A stretch of DNA of 35,793 bases from Paratrimastix pyriformis (Eukaryota > Preaxostyla > Paratrimastigidae), in contig JAPMOS010000277.1 of assembly GCA_027972325.1 (NCBI GenBank), positions 1 through 35,793 on the forward strand. The letters are read 5' to 3'. The translations under genes were made by a program, and so were the position numbers. Below the pieces are notes generated by a model. The model did not search any database. It worked only from the letters and a program-made list of their open reading frames with translations, and had not been told where the DNA came from. The stretch's first letter is position 1; each line of letters opens with the position of its first letter. Below are positions 19,427-30,082 of this stretch, one piece after another.

Positions 19427-19610
19427 ACACCGAGGCAAGTCGAGTAGGTGTGGACAATCAGTTGTCCAATCGATTCTGCAACAACAGACACCCAAAGCAA
19501 GACCAATGAGTGCCCAGACACCGAGGCAAGTCGAGTAGGTGTGGACAATCAGTTGTCCAATCGACTCCCCGAAGCAAGACGACGCCAACGAGTGCCCAGG
19601 TCGATAGATC
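19427..19610 (+). repeat. 91-bp tandem duplication with hairpin
   Basis: A 47-bp block beginning acaccgaggcaagtcgag occurs at 19427-19473 and 19518-19564. A more diverged follow-on (aagcaagac..gagtgcccag) follows both. Each block contains ggacaa-tcag-ttgtcc, able to form a 6-bp stem. Confidence 0.85.
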
Positions 19611-20092
19611 GAGACACGCCCCGAGGGGTTGATCCGGAAAGTGGAACAGAACGAGCCGACTGATCGAAGCGTTCACCGCCCTCGGGGGATTCCACCCACA
19701 CACACACACACACCACAGCACAGCACACAGCTGGACGCATCAGGACAGACAGGGGACAGGGACAGGCAGCAGGGTCCACATTTGGTCGCCCCGGAGCAGA
19801 AAGATCCAAGACAGACAATTCCAGTCATGAAGATTCCCAGACAGACAATCTCAGTCAGAGAACGAGGTGGCGCCAATGCCCGGGAACAGACACAGGCAGA
19901 AAGAAGCAGTCACCACAGACGGATTCGTTGCTTGCCCGAGTTGACTTCGACATGGAGCAGCGGGAAACGGCGCCCCTCCTGCTCCATGTAGACCTGGCTG
20001 TCCGATGTTGATGCCGGCGTGGCCGGGAGGAGTACTGAATGCTACCCAAACCCAAAAGGACGGAGCCAGCAGTCGAGGGCGGATGCGAGTGG

Positions 20093-20254
20093 ATGAGGTG
20101 TGTGTGAGAGCAGCAAAGGGACTGATCAATCGGACAGAAAGGGTCTCAAATGACGCACAGCTTGAGCGAACTTGGGGCCGGTGGCGAACAATGAGGTGTG
20201 TGAGAGCAGCAAAGGGACTGATCAATCGGACAGTAAGGGTCTCAAATGGCGCAC
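20093..20254 (+). repeat. 96-bp tandem duplication
   Basis: A ~62-bp block (atgaggtgtg...gagagcagcaaagggactgatc...) occurs at about 20093-20157 and 20191-20254 with two or three substitutions and a 2-nt indel in the tg run. A ~34-bp unrelated spacer separates the copies. It lies just 3' of the minus-strand ORF at 20292-20810. Confidence 0.85.
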
Positions 20255-20291
20255 GCAACAAGAGGACATACCACAGCCAATGGTCTGATCA

Positions 20292-20810
20292 TCATGCGTG
20301 CCGCTCAGACAAGCGAGCACAGACGTAATTGGGGGGAAAGAAGGCCGCAGCCGAACATCCGGACGCAGTGCCGAATGGAGGGCGGCGGAAATACGTTTGG
20401 AGCCAAGCCAGGATTTTCTCGGCAATGCTGCGCCGGTTTGTGACGTGCGGAGGAGTGTGGGCTTTGAACGGCTCCGTCTGCGCGACATCCTCCGGCGGGA
20501 GGAGCCGTTCAAACAAGGCATCCAGTAGGCCTGCGGCGTAAATTGACGGGTCGAAAGGAGCGCAACTGGAGAGGGCGGTTCCTGAAGGGGAAGCCGCCGA
20601 CTGCGCGAGCATCGCCTTCCTGTGAGAGGAGTGAACAAACCAGATGAGCCCGTATCTTGGAGGATTGGGTCCGGCCATGGAACCCGCATACAGGGCAGCT
20701 GAAATAAATTCGTCTGTGACATAGCCTCTGCGGGTACAGCCGCATATAGCCAACCAACCAATCCCGACAACCCCAACCAACCAGATGTGCCATATTGCAT
20801 CTACAGACAA
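20292..20810 (-). CDS. Hypothetical protein with N-terminal membrane segment
   Basis: A 172-codon minus-strand frame, not recognised. Near the N terminus it has a hydrophobic Trp/Gly/Ile-rich stretch (IWLVGVVGIGWLAIC, residues ~9-24) that could be a signal anchor. After that the composition is soluble and mixed (for example YVTDEFISAALYAGSMAG and SIAEKILAWLQTYF), which looks more like protein than the neighbouring GC-rich noise. An acceptor-like CCCGCGCAG sits just upstream (~20820), so this may be an internal or terminal exon rather than a whole gene. The start is a guess. Confidence 0.4.
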   Translation of the reverse strand: MSVDAIWHIWLVGVVGIGWLAICGCTRRGYVTDEFISAALYAGSMAGPNPPRYGLIWFVHSSHRKAMLAQSAASPSGTALSSCAPFDPSIYAAGLLDALFERLLPPEDVAQTEPFKAHTPPHVTNRRSIAEKILAWLQTYFRRPPFGTASGCSAAAFFPPNYVCARLSERHA

Positions 20811-20829
20811 AGTTGCTGCGCGGGTGACA

Positions 20830-21279
20830 GAGAAGGTCGGCTCATCTCGGTGAACCGGTGGATGATTTTGCGACTATGTGGGATGTAGGGAGCAGGGGGA
20901 GATGAGAGGAAAGAGAACTTGCCAAATGACCTGAACAAGTGAGGTGGCGTTTGGGGTAGCGTCTTGACCTTGAACGAGACGAGAACGATGATGCCAGTCG
21001 GGAAACGAGTTAAACAACTGGCCGCTCATACAGAACGGCCGGAACCGAAGTTGATGATAACCGTGCAGGCCCGGGGAGAGAGAGAGAGATAGCGTGTTCA
21101 ACCTCAACGGCACGCAGACTAAGTTGAAATTCAAACTCAAATTATTACATTTAAGTCCCCTTTCATCGTTCTTCTCCGGCAATTGCCCCATTGTCCCCGG
21201 GCCAACACGTTTTTCCCCCTTAAGTCTGGCACTCTCCTGAGTCCTCGCATGCCACACGCGTCCACTAAGCGGGAAGAGG
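20830..21279. other. Spacer, nothing recognised
   Basis: About 450 bp of moderate GC content with no motif-bearing ORF and no strong repeat except a short (ga)n run near 21076-21090. Confidence 0.5.
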
Positions 21280-22224
21280 ATCAAAAGCCCCCCTTAATGT
21301 ACCTAAGGTTTTGAAAAATTCAAATTTTTGACAGGGTTGCGCCCGCCATTCAGCCGGTTTGAAGGGGCCGGAAAGGAAATTTCTCTTGGCGTTCGGACGT
21401 CCTCGTGGTCTTCTCGAACGGACATAAGGTGAAATTGATCCGCGGTGATCGAGTCCGACCCGCGACCACACAAGACATCGATGGTCGATATCGGTTTAGA
21501 CCTCGAAGCGGCTCGGGTGCTTCGCAGGGGAGCCCAAACACCCTCGGTGCGTTGAGGGAAGGCACCCTTGCTACATTATTGCGAGACAAGACCATTGACT
21601 TCCCGGCCCCCGCTGTAGGGTCCCTCGGAGTTTGCCCCGGTGCCATACCGCGGGGTCGTACTGAGGGTGTCGGTCATCACTCGGCCCACCTCCTGGCCCG
21701 CTGCGCCCAGCCCCCATGCCCCCAAGTCGGCGCGTTCACTAGAGGCTCCCCTCACCTCGGTGCCCGGGGGAAGCCCGGCCACCCCGCCCGCGCCCCCTGG
21801 CTGGCCCGGACCTCCCTCCCCTGTCAACTTTTCGCACCCCCTGCCCCATCGTCACGACCCTGTCCGGGTTCGTGAAGGGTGCAATCTGCCACTGATCCTC
21901 CGGCAGGGTCTCGGGGCTGAGGGCTCTCCCCCCCGGCCCCCCGGCCCCCGTCGACCCGACGGCTGCATCCCCCCATCCTATAACGGACCAAACCCATTTG
22001 GTCTCCAGACCAAATGACCCCTCGATGGTTCTGTGTGGTGTCACCATCCCCCCGACCCCCCCCGGAGGGAACCCAAGATACCTGTGTGTAGCCCCACTCG
22101 GCCTCTTTATACTGCGCAATTCAGGTTGGGCCTTCGGTGGACGGGTGGGAGGTGGTGGAGACCGGAAGGGCGTCAAAATGGGGTTTTTCCAATTCTTAGG
22201 TACATTAAGGGGGTCGGGTTTGAC
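21280..22224. mobile_element. Candidate inverted-repeat (TIR) element, ~0.94 kb, non-autonomous
   Basis: A perfect 19-bp inverted repeat, cccccttaatgtacctaag at 21289-21307 and its complement at 22195-22213, flanks the segment. Similarity continues inward for ~25 bp (ttgaaaaa...atttttgac against ttggaaaaa...attttgac) and weakly outward (tcaaa). No transposase-like ORF is visible inside. The longest + frame (21405-21875) starts with VFSNGHKVKLIRGDRVRP but matches no family I know. No target-site duplication is obvious at the edges. It could be a deleted DNA transposon or a chance pair of regulatory sequences. Confidence 0.55.
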
Positions 22225-23359
22225 TCCTGATCTTTCTTCACTCTGCAACTCTTTAAGTGCCTGTTAATGGGATGACCCCGAATATAATATTTTTGGCAAA
22301 ATTTGCACTGGACTTCTTGCTGCAGGGCCGGAACAAAAAAAAAAAACTAGGCGTTCGAGGAGAGGGACATTCACCCCTGTTCGACGCAGTGCTTCGCTTC
22401 TTTGCAGGCAGACCTCCTTCTTTGCTGGGCAGCCTGAGAATTTCAAATGAACCGCCACCATCTGCTCAAACCACCTGAGGTACCTCATCTACTCGCCTCG
22501 TCAGTGTCAGTCTCATGTAATGCAGCCGTAGGAGGCGAACAAAAACTTCACAATCAATTAATTAATTGTTTTGCGTTCCAAGGCTTCCATGATTTCGTCC
22601 ACCATTCTATTTCACCACGCAAAAGTGGACCGTCCGATCGATCTGTGGTACATCACATCAGTTATGAAACACCACCTCCGGTTTACAGACGAATCGGTTT
22701 TGATAAGGGCATTTTTCTCGTTTCAACCGCCGTTCTTTTTTTCGGTGCTTCCTCTGGAGCCTTCCTGCCCGCTCAAGGGTCCTCGATGATACTTGCCTCC
22801 TCATTATCCGGTCATGGTCCGTCGCCCCCCCCCCCCCCCGCCCCATCATCGCCCCATCTATCATCGCCCCATCATCGCCCTTGGGCCCGACCTCTACCTG
22901 GTCCATGGCGGCATCCAGTCATCATCATGATCATCGTCCTCGTCACCTGCCATCAACATCATCATCATCATCGCCACCTGCCAAGCCATCATCACCGTCA
23001 CCATCGTCGTCATCATCCACTCCAACCGCGACCGATCACCATCATCAGCATCAGCAACACATCGCCAGCACCCCCCCGCCACCACCATCCACCCACCATC
23101 CACCCACCATCCACCCACCATCCTCTGCCAGTGGCACCCCCGGGGCCAAGGGCAGCCCTCTCCATCGGCCACCCCCTCCTCGCGCGGATGACCCGGGATC
23201 GCCTCCCTCTCCCTCCTCCTCCCTCCCTCCCCAATCCCACCCCATGACCCATGACGCCACGATCGATCGCAATCCTGGCTCGTGCCCCTGTGGGACCCGC
23301 CTGCATCATCGCACCCTGCCCCTCCCCCTCCCTCCCTTCCTCGCCGGCCATCCCCGCAG
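22225..23359. other. Spacer with low-complexity DNA upstream of the unknown + strand gene
   Basis: 22225-22800 is of moderate GC content, with an A10-13 run near 22336 and no recognisable ORF. After a C15 run (22825-22839) come atc/ccaccat low-complexity tracts (22840-23110), then ccct-rich sequence. Earlier exons of the gene starting by 23360 probably lie here. The phrase GPDLYLVHGG (~22886) is protein-like but unplaced. Confidence 0.4.
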
Positions 23360-24308
23360 AGCACGGAGGCCATCCTGGCGGCCGAGCGGACGGTCGAGGA
23401 GGCCAAACAGGTCTTCGTGGGCGACCGGACCCCCGCATGCGCACCCAAGGTCCGTCCCTCGGCCCACCCCTCCTGGTTGCTGCTGGGCCCCGCTGGCAGC
23501 TGCAGGGCGCCCCGACTCGAGCCCCTGATCTTGTGTCCTTTTTGCATACCTGCTTCGGCACGCACCCTCCCTCGCGCCCGGCGTTGATCGGTCCCCATTC
23601 TGTTGCGGCGGCGGCGGCGGGGGTGGGTGGGTGGGTTGTTTGGTTGGCCACCACCCGGCAGGACGTCGTACGAGGTGTTCTGCCGGGCCCCTCGTACGAC
23701 GCGATCCCCGTGCAGGACCCGCGGACGGGCCGGATGGTCGCCGCGCCCTCGATCCTCAAGCACAAGCCCGCCGTGAGCCTCTCGTCGCTCCTCTGGGACG
23801 AGTTCAAGCGCAAGAAGGTCGCCTACCCCCGCCGCTGTCCCCCGGGCCCTCCTCCTCGCACGGATGCCCCGCCATCCCCAGCCCCTCGGTCGCCGCCTCA
23901 TGCCGGGGTCTTGGGCGGCCGTCGCGGTCGCTGGCGGGGGGGGGGGGTCACTGATGCCTCGGGTGGCACAGCCCAAGCTCACCGCAAAGGACCGCCCTGG
24001 CAAGGTCCCCCCCCCACACACACACACACACACAACGTACGAGACAAGCCCCACTCCCTGCACCACCCGCACCCGTCTTCTCGGGGAACCTCACCGTTGC
24101 CTTTGGCTGGGGGCTCCGTGGAACCGGGTGGGTCGGTCTCTGTGTGCCGCTGGTCGGAGGGGGCGGGGGTTAAGGGGGTTGGGGGGGGGGGAAGCCATTC
24201 TGAAGCCCAAGCCGCTGCAGGGGCTGGACGGCTTCTGGACGAACGACTTCGAGGACGCGCCCCTGGGGCGGCTCGACGAGATGCTCGAGCGGCTCGACAT
24301 CCAGAACA
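23360..24308 (+). CDS. Unknown protein, three internal exons
   Basis: Not recognised. Exon a (23360-23449) follows acceptor CCCCGCAG, codes STEAILAAERTVEEAKQVF... and ends at donor GTCCGT in phase 0. Exon b (23662-23817) follows CCCGGCAG in phase 0, codes an acidic/basic stretch including SYDAIPVQDPRTGRM and SLLWDEFKRKK, and ends at a weaker donor GTCGCC. Exon c (24221-24308) follows GCTGCAG, codes GLDGFWTNDFEDAPLGRLDE..., and ends at GTCCGC in phase 1. The exons are far more mixed in composition than the proline-rich noise between them, which is the main evidence. Intron sequence includes g- and c-runs and a (ca)n tract at 24010-24033. A further protein-like stretch (GVYGSWNSVVFDAQHPLIHV) at ~24733-24800 may be a later exon. 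Both gene ends are missing from the model. Confidence 0.5.
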
Positions 24309-24722
24309 GTCCGCCACCACCCACCACCCAACATCCACCATCCACCCACCACCCACCACCATCCGCCCACCACCACAAGCTGTTTCGGATGATACTTGTG
24401 ATTTTTTTTCAACCTCTCCCATTATTTTCCAGAAGGGCACATGATAGTGCCTATATCAGGGGATCTGCGGTTGTTTTTCTGTATCGGCGAGCTGCGCAGG
24501 ATCGGTGATTCCCTATACGGGATATCGATAACCCTCTGTGAGGGAACAGGGTGCTCCCACGTCATCTTAAATAATGTGTTGACGGTAAGCCTCCCCGAGA
24601 CTGCAAAGCTCCTCCTATTCGTTCGTCCGCTCCAGGGCCTGAAAGGGAAGAGTCGCAGTATTTTTTTGTGGTGCACCCTCTTCTCTCTTGCGGCACATAC
24701 CACCACTCACCTTTTCCATAAA

Positions 24723-24825
24723 TGGGGTTCCGGCGTCTACGGGTCGTGGAACTCGGTGGTCTTCGACGCGCAGCACCCGCTGATCCACGTGCTGCGCCTC
24801 AAGTCCCACGCCACCACGCCGCATC
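24723..24825 (+). CDS. Possible further exon of the unknown gene
   Basis: The + frame here reads GSGVYGSWNSVVFDAQHPLI followed by HVLRLKSHA, protein-like and bounded by low-complexity DNA. I see no clear acceptor in the preceding ~40 bp (cacttttccataaatgggg), so placement is tentative. Confidence 0.3.
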
Positions 24826-24856
24826 CCGCGGCCTGTGGGCGATGGGTTCGGCGATC

Positions 24857-25133
24857 TCCCCTCCCCTCCCTTCCCTTCCCCTCCCTCCCTCCCTCCCTCC
24901 CTCCTCCCTCCCCTCCCTCCCTCCCCTCCCTCCCTCCCTCCCTCCCTCCTCCCTCCCTCCCTCCCCTCCCTCCTCCCTCCCTCCCTCCCTCCCTCCCTCC
25001 CTCCCCTCCTCCCTCCCTCCCCTCCTCCCTCCCTCCCTCCCTCCCTCCCTCCCTCCCTCCCTCCCTCCTCCCCTCCCTCCTCTCCCCTCCCTCCCTCCCT
25101 CCCTCCCCTCCCTCCTCCCTCCCCTCCCTCCCC
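24857..25133 (+). repeat. Polypyrimidine (ccctccct)n tract
   Basis: About 275 bp made almost only of ccct/cct units, a near-pure pyrimidine strand. It is prone to triplex (H-DNA) formation, with a G-rich complement. Proline/leucine/serine frames through it on + and Gly/Glu/Arg frames on - are composition artefacts. Confidence 0.93.
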
Positions 25134-25139
25134 ACCACA

Positions 25140-25442
25140 CATCCCGCCCGGGACTCGTCGGCGTGGAGAGGTGTGTCTGAGAGGCTCATTGGTTCTCTTT
25201 TTCTTCACCGCGTAGTGGGCCTCGCTGCCCAGTGGCCCGGTGCGCCTTCAGGCTCAGGCCGACGCCCGCCATGTTGTGAGGCCACACCCTTCAGGACCTT
25301 ATCGAAAAGGACACCCATGCATGCACCTCCGATGGGCGCTTGGCTGGCGAACCACACGGCCGGTCGACGGGAACGATGCGTCGAGCCCGCCCCAACTCCT
25401 GGCATGCCGAGGTGTGGCGCCTTCACGGGAGTCATGCGCAGG
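25140..25442. other. Unique segment between pyrimidine tract and GAT array 2
   Basis: About 300 bp of unique GC-rich sequence. An acceptor-like tctttttcttcaccgcgtag (ends ~25215) is followed on the + strand by a frame WASLPSGPVRLQAQADARHV. This could be another exon of the gene at 23.4 kb. The minus frame is equally open, so the strand is undecided. Confidence 0.3.
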
Positions 25443-26747
<1,305 letters not shown>

Positions 26748-26844
26748 ATGACGTTTGTTTTTGTCCGCCGCCGCCCCCGCCACCCTCCGCACCATATGCA
26801 GCCGCCAATTCATTGGAAATCTTTTTCCTCCTTGGACTCCTCTT

Positions 26845-27402
26845 TTACAGCGAAAATTGGTGTGTGGCCATTGCGCCCATTGCCATTGCGCCCACACCCC
26901 GGCGGTCTTCGGCGTGGTCTTTCTTCGGCAAGAGTTTCCCGGCTTCAGGGTCCTGCTCGAGGAGGGCTGCCATCAACTCCTGGCGCTTCGGTCCCGTCAT
27001 GTCTGTCCGAGAGTGGGCACATAATGAGCAGCATGAGCACACGGGGCATGTACCCACCCTCGTCGGAGTGGCTGTTTTTTTTGGGGGGGTTGGTGACAGA
27101 CCTGCTCGGGCAAATGGTTCAAGATCGATCGAGGACATATCACTGGCGAAGGGCTCCCGTTGCCTGCCAGGTCTCTTCCTCCCAGATTCGTCATCGCCAT
27201 CGCCATCGCCATCGCCATCGCCATCGCCATCGCCATCGCCATCGCCATCGCCATCGCCATCGCCATCGCCATCGCCATCGCCATCGCCATCTTCATCGTC
27301 GGCAGCCTCCTCCCTCAGCTTACCTTTACCTTTCCGGTTGGCCTTTTTCTTGCCTTTCTTGGGCTCATACGTCACGTAGAGCTTCATCAGCATCACGAAC
27401 AT
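26845..27402 (-). CDS. Basic/acidic low-complexity protein with (Gly-Asp)n linker, two exons
   Basis: Not recognised. Proposed exons are 27402-27102 and 27002-26845, joined across a 99-bp intron (donor GTCTGT, acceptor TCGGACAG, phase 1), giving ~152 aa. Order: hydrophobic start MFVMLMKLYVTYEP; Lys-rich block KKGKKKANRKGKGK; an acidic DDED plus about 16 Gly-Asp pairs coded by (ggcgat)n on this strand; a basic RKRPGRQR; then MTGPKRQELMAALLEQDPEA. The intron length is a multiple of three and it has no stop, so a retained-intron product with a Cys-rich insert is also open. The basic-acidic-basic layout suggests a nuclear or nucleolar protein; that is inference. It lies 52 bp downstream of the stop of the next gene on the same strand. 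Confidence 0.55.
   Translation of the reverse strand: MFVMLMKLYVTYEPKKGKKKANRKGKGKLREEAADDEDGDGDGDGDGDGDGDGDGDGDGDGDGDGDGDGDDESGRKRPGRQREPFASDMSSIDLEPFARAGLSPTPPKKTATPTRVGTCPVCSCCSLCAHSRTDMTGPKRQELMAALLEQDPEAGKLLPKKDHAEDRRGVGAMAMGAMATHQFSL
27193..27288 (+). repeat. (atcgcc)16 hexanucleotide coding repeat
   Basis: Sixteen or so uninterrupted atcgcc units give (Gly-Asp)n on the minus strand, within exon 1 of the gene at 26845-27402. Unlike the GAT arrays, the period-six unit preserves a two-residue coding repeat. Confidence 0.92.
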
Positions 27403-27454
27403 GTAGGGGGCGTCAGGGGACCCAAAACTAGTTTGGGGGTAAACACGGGTTGGA

Positions 27455-28192
27455 TTAATATCTCAACGTGTCGAGGTCTTCCTGGGGCATCTGGTGGGTT
27501 GCAAGGGCTGCGAGGATTACATCAAAGAGATCAATGAAACCAGGGGAGGCTTTCTTGTTGGCCATGAACCAAGTTTTGATGCTGTTCGATGGGTGGTGAG
27601 TCAACAATCCCTCAAATACCACACAAACAGACGTTGCCGTCAGATTGGTCTTCCTTGTCCTGACTTCCTCGTAGAGGATGGCGGTCTCCTTGTCACCCAG
27701 GCATGCGACTGGGCAGCCTGCCGCATTGGCCAGAGCCACCTTGAACGCCGTCACAACTTCCTCGGTTATAACAACGGGGACATCGGCCTTGGCACCACCA
27801 CGCTTGAACTTGGTCGCCGGCCAGTCCAGGACAATGGAAAAGGCCTACCGACAGTCGGTCGTGAAAGCAAAATGGGGGGATCATCAGACCATTCTCCGGG
27901 CGACCGCGGGAGCATGGGTTGCAGCGAGCTGGGCAGCCATAGCGTTGTAGATGAAGGTCATTTGGTTGGTGAGGAAGGTCATCCGCTCGTCGGTAGTGGC
28001 CGTGTGACCCATTAGGAATTCGAGGGGTCGCTTCAAAACCACCCTCGCAAATAGTGCCAACTCTCGCCGGATCAGGCGTGCCTCATCGGGGCAAGGCATA
28101 GCCTCGTAAAACTCCAGGCCCGTTCCCCCAGCGACGGGAGCGGCGGCTCCAGCAGGACCAGCGGCGGCAGGAGCAGAAGCGGTGGGTTCCAT
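27455..28192 (-). CDS. Hypothetical protein, ~230 aa, two exons
   Basis: Not recognised. Exons are 28192-27890 and 27844-27455 (stop TAA), split by a 45-bp intron with donor GTCTGA and acceptor GTCGGTAG, phase 0. The N terminus is Ala/Pro-rich (MEPTASAPAAAGPAGAAAPV). It then turns into mixed, probably helical sequence: LIRRELALFARVVLKRPLEF, MTFLTNQMTFIYNAMAAQL, FSIVLDWPATKFK, VVITEEVVTAFKVALANAAG, TWFMANKKASPGFIDLFDVI. No membrane segment, metal motif or known domain is seen. The frame also opens upstream to 28318, but that part is Lys-rich and reads from a poly(T)/poly(C) tract, so I chose Met at 28192. The intron is a multiple of three but has in-frame stops, which supports splicing. Confidence 0.62.
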
Positions 28193-28650
28193 CGGAAAGG
28201 GCGCGGAAGTCAATTTCCCCTCTCGGAAAGATCCTCTGTTGCCTAGAAAAATTGTCCCCTTTTTCGTCACATTTTCCCCCTTTTTTTCCCCTTTTTTCCC
28301 CGTGTTTTTCACTTTCACAAACCGAAGGAACCTCTCACCGGTGATATATTCGTCTGTTCGCGCCTTGCCCTTGCGACGGCTGCCTTTTTCTTTTTTGTCT
28401 GGGAATATTTTCTTTTTCTTTTGTTTGGAGACCTATTTGAATGATTTTGGTTTCCTTTTCATGTTTTCTCTTTACTCCTCTCATACTCGCAGGTTCGCAG
28501 TCGAGCGTGCGGATGATGCGGATGATGGGGGAACGGTCTGTGCATTGTTTTCTCTTTTTCCTCAACTCAACCTGGTCTTGGCTTCGTAGTGGTCTTGGCG
28601 AAGTCAAGCCGAAGTTTGCAAAGTTTTGCTTGAAGATGTCGAACTCGAAG
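28193..28650. other. Pyrimidine-rich spacer upstream of the 27.5-28.2 kb gene
   Basis: About 460 bp with alternating t- and c-runs (28250-28320) and t-rich DNA to 28440. No gene is recognised. On the coding strand of the downstream gene this is a purine-rich upstream region, the likely promoter or 5' UTR. Confidence 0.45.
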
Positions 28651-29574
28651 CCCCGTCCCTCGTCCCGTGCCCCGTCCCCTGTCCCGTCCACTGTCCCCTG
28701 TCCCGTCCCCCATCCGTCCCATGTCCCGCGCCCCGTCCCGCGCCCCGTCCCGTCCCGTCCCCTGTCCCGCGCTCCGTCCCGGCCGCCGTTCTGTGCCCCG
28801 TCCCTCGCCCCGCCCCGTCGGTCCCCTCTCCCGCGCCCCGTCCCATCCCGGCCCCTGTCCGCGCCCCTCCTCGCCCGTCCCGCGCCCCGTCCCATCCCGG
28901 CCCCTGTCCGCGCCCCTCCTCGCCCGTCCCGCGCCCCGTCCCATCCCGGCCCCTGTCCGCGCCCCTCCTCGCCCGTCCCGCGCCCCGTCCGGTCCCCCGT
29001 CCGGTCCCTTGTCCGGTCCCCCGTCCGGTCCCCCGTCCGGTCCCCTGTCCGGTCCCCTGTCCGGTCCCCTGTCGGGTCCCCTGTCCGGTTCCCTGTCGGG
29101 TCCCCTGTCCGGTCCCTTGTCCGGTCCCCGTCCGGTCCCCGTCCGGTCCCCGCCCAGTCCCGCGCCGTCCCGTCCCGCGCCACGTCCCGTCCCGCGCCAC
29201 GTCCCGTCCCGTCCCCCGCCCGTCCCCCGTCCCGCGCCCCGCCCCGTCCCCGTCCGCGCTCCGTCCCATCCCACGCCCCGTCCCGCGCCCCGTCCCGTCC
29301 CGCGCCCCGTCCCCCGTCCCCCGTCCGGTCCCCCGTTCCGTCCCCCGTCCGGTCCCCGCCCCGTCCCCGTCCCGCGCCCCGCCCCGTCCCGCGCCCGTCC
29401 CGTCCCGTCCCGTCCCCTGTCCTGCGTCCCGTCCCGTCCCTGTCCCGTGCTCCGTCCCGTCCGCGCCCGTCCGCGCCCCGTCCTGCGCCCCGTCCGCGCC
29501 CCGTCCGCGCCCCGTCCGCGCCCCGTCCCGCGCCCCGTCCCGTCCCCGTCCCCGTCCCCGTCCCCCGTCCCCGT

Positions 29575-29612
<38 letters not shown>

Positions 29613-30082
29613 CCGTCCCCGTCGTCCTCGTCCCCGGTCGTCCCGTCCCCGGTCGTCCCCGTCCCGGTCGTCCCCGTCCCGGTCGTCCCCGTCCCCGGTC
29701 GTCCCCGTCCCCGGTCGTCCCCGTCCCGGTCGTCCCCGTCCCCAGTCGTCCCCGTCCCCGTCGTCCCCGTCCCCGGTCGTCCCCGTCCCCGGTCGTCCCC
29801 GTCCCCAGTCGTCCCGTCCCCGGTCGTCCCGTCCCCGGTCGTCCCCGTCTCCGGTCGTCCTCGTCCCTGTCGTCCCCGGTCGTCCCCGTCCCGTCCCCGG
29901 TCGTCCCCGTCCCCGTCCCCGGTCGTCCCCGTCCCGTCCCCGGTCGTCCCCGTCCCCGTCCCCGGTCGTCCCGTCCCCGTCCCCGGTCGTCCCCGCGTCT
30001 TCCCGTCCCCGTCCTCGTCCCTGTCCTCGTCCCGCCTCGCACCCCGTCCCCGTTCCGTCCCCGTCCTCTCCGGTCGTCCTGC
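28651..30082 (+). repeat. C-rich minisatellite block (several nested units)
   Basis: About 1.4 kb of gtccc/ccccgtcc words in sub-arrays. Three copies of a 49-bp unit (28832-28978, starting cgcgccccgtcccatcccgg) are followed by 12-bp gtccggtcccct repeats (~28989-29140), mixed cccgtcccgcg words, (cccgtc)n (~29535-29625) and 16-17-bp gtcgtccccgtccccg repeats (29625-30000). Very long Pro/Arg/Ser and Gly/Arg/Asp frames are artefacts of a stop-free unit. The minus strand carries regular GGGGAC runs. Confidence 0.92.

Larger units (their letters stand above)
19068..20290. other. Intergenic with two short tandem duplications
   Basis: No convincing coding region. It starts with a (cct)n/(ccct)n tract (19076-19120), then holds the 91-bp and 96-bp duplications listed separately. 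It also has a (ca)n run (19694-19712) and a twofold agacagacaatnncagtca phrase (19810-19858). Confidence 0.55.

Noticed and set aside
28651-30082. Telomere or subtelomere ((GGGGAC)n reading)
   Set aside because: The repeat is interrupted, irregular and internal to the contig with genes on both sides; no known telomere unit matches.
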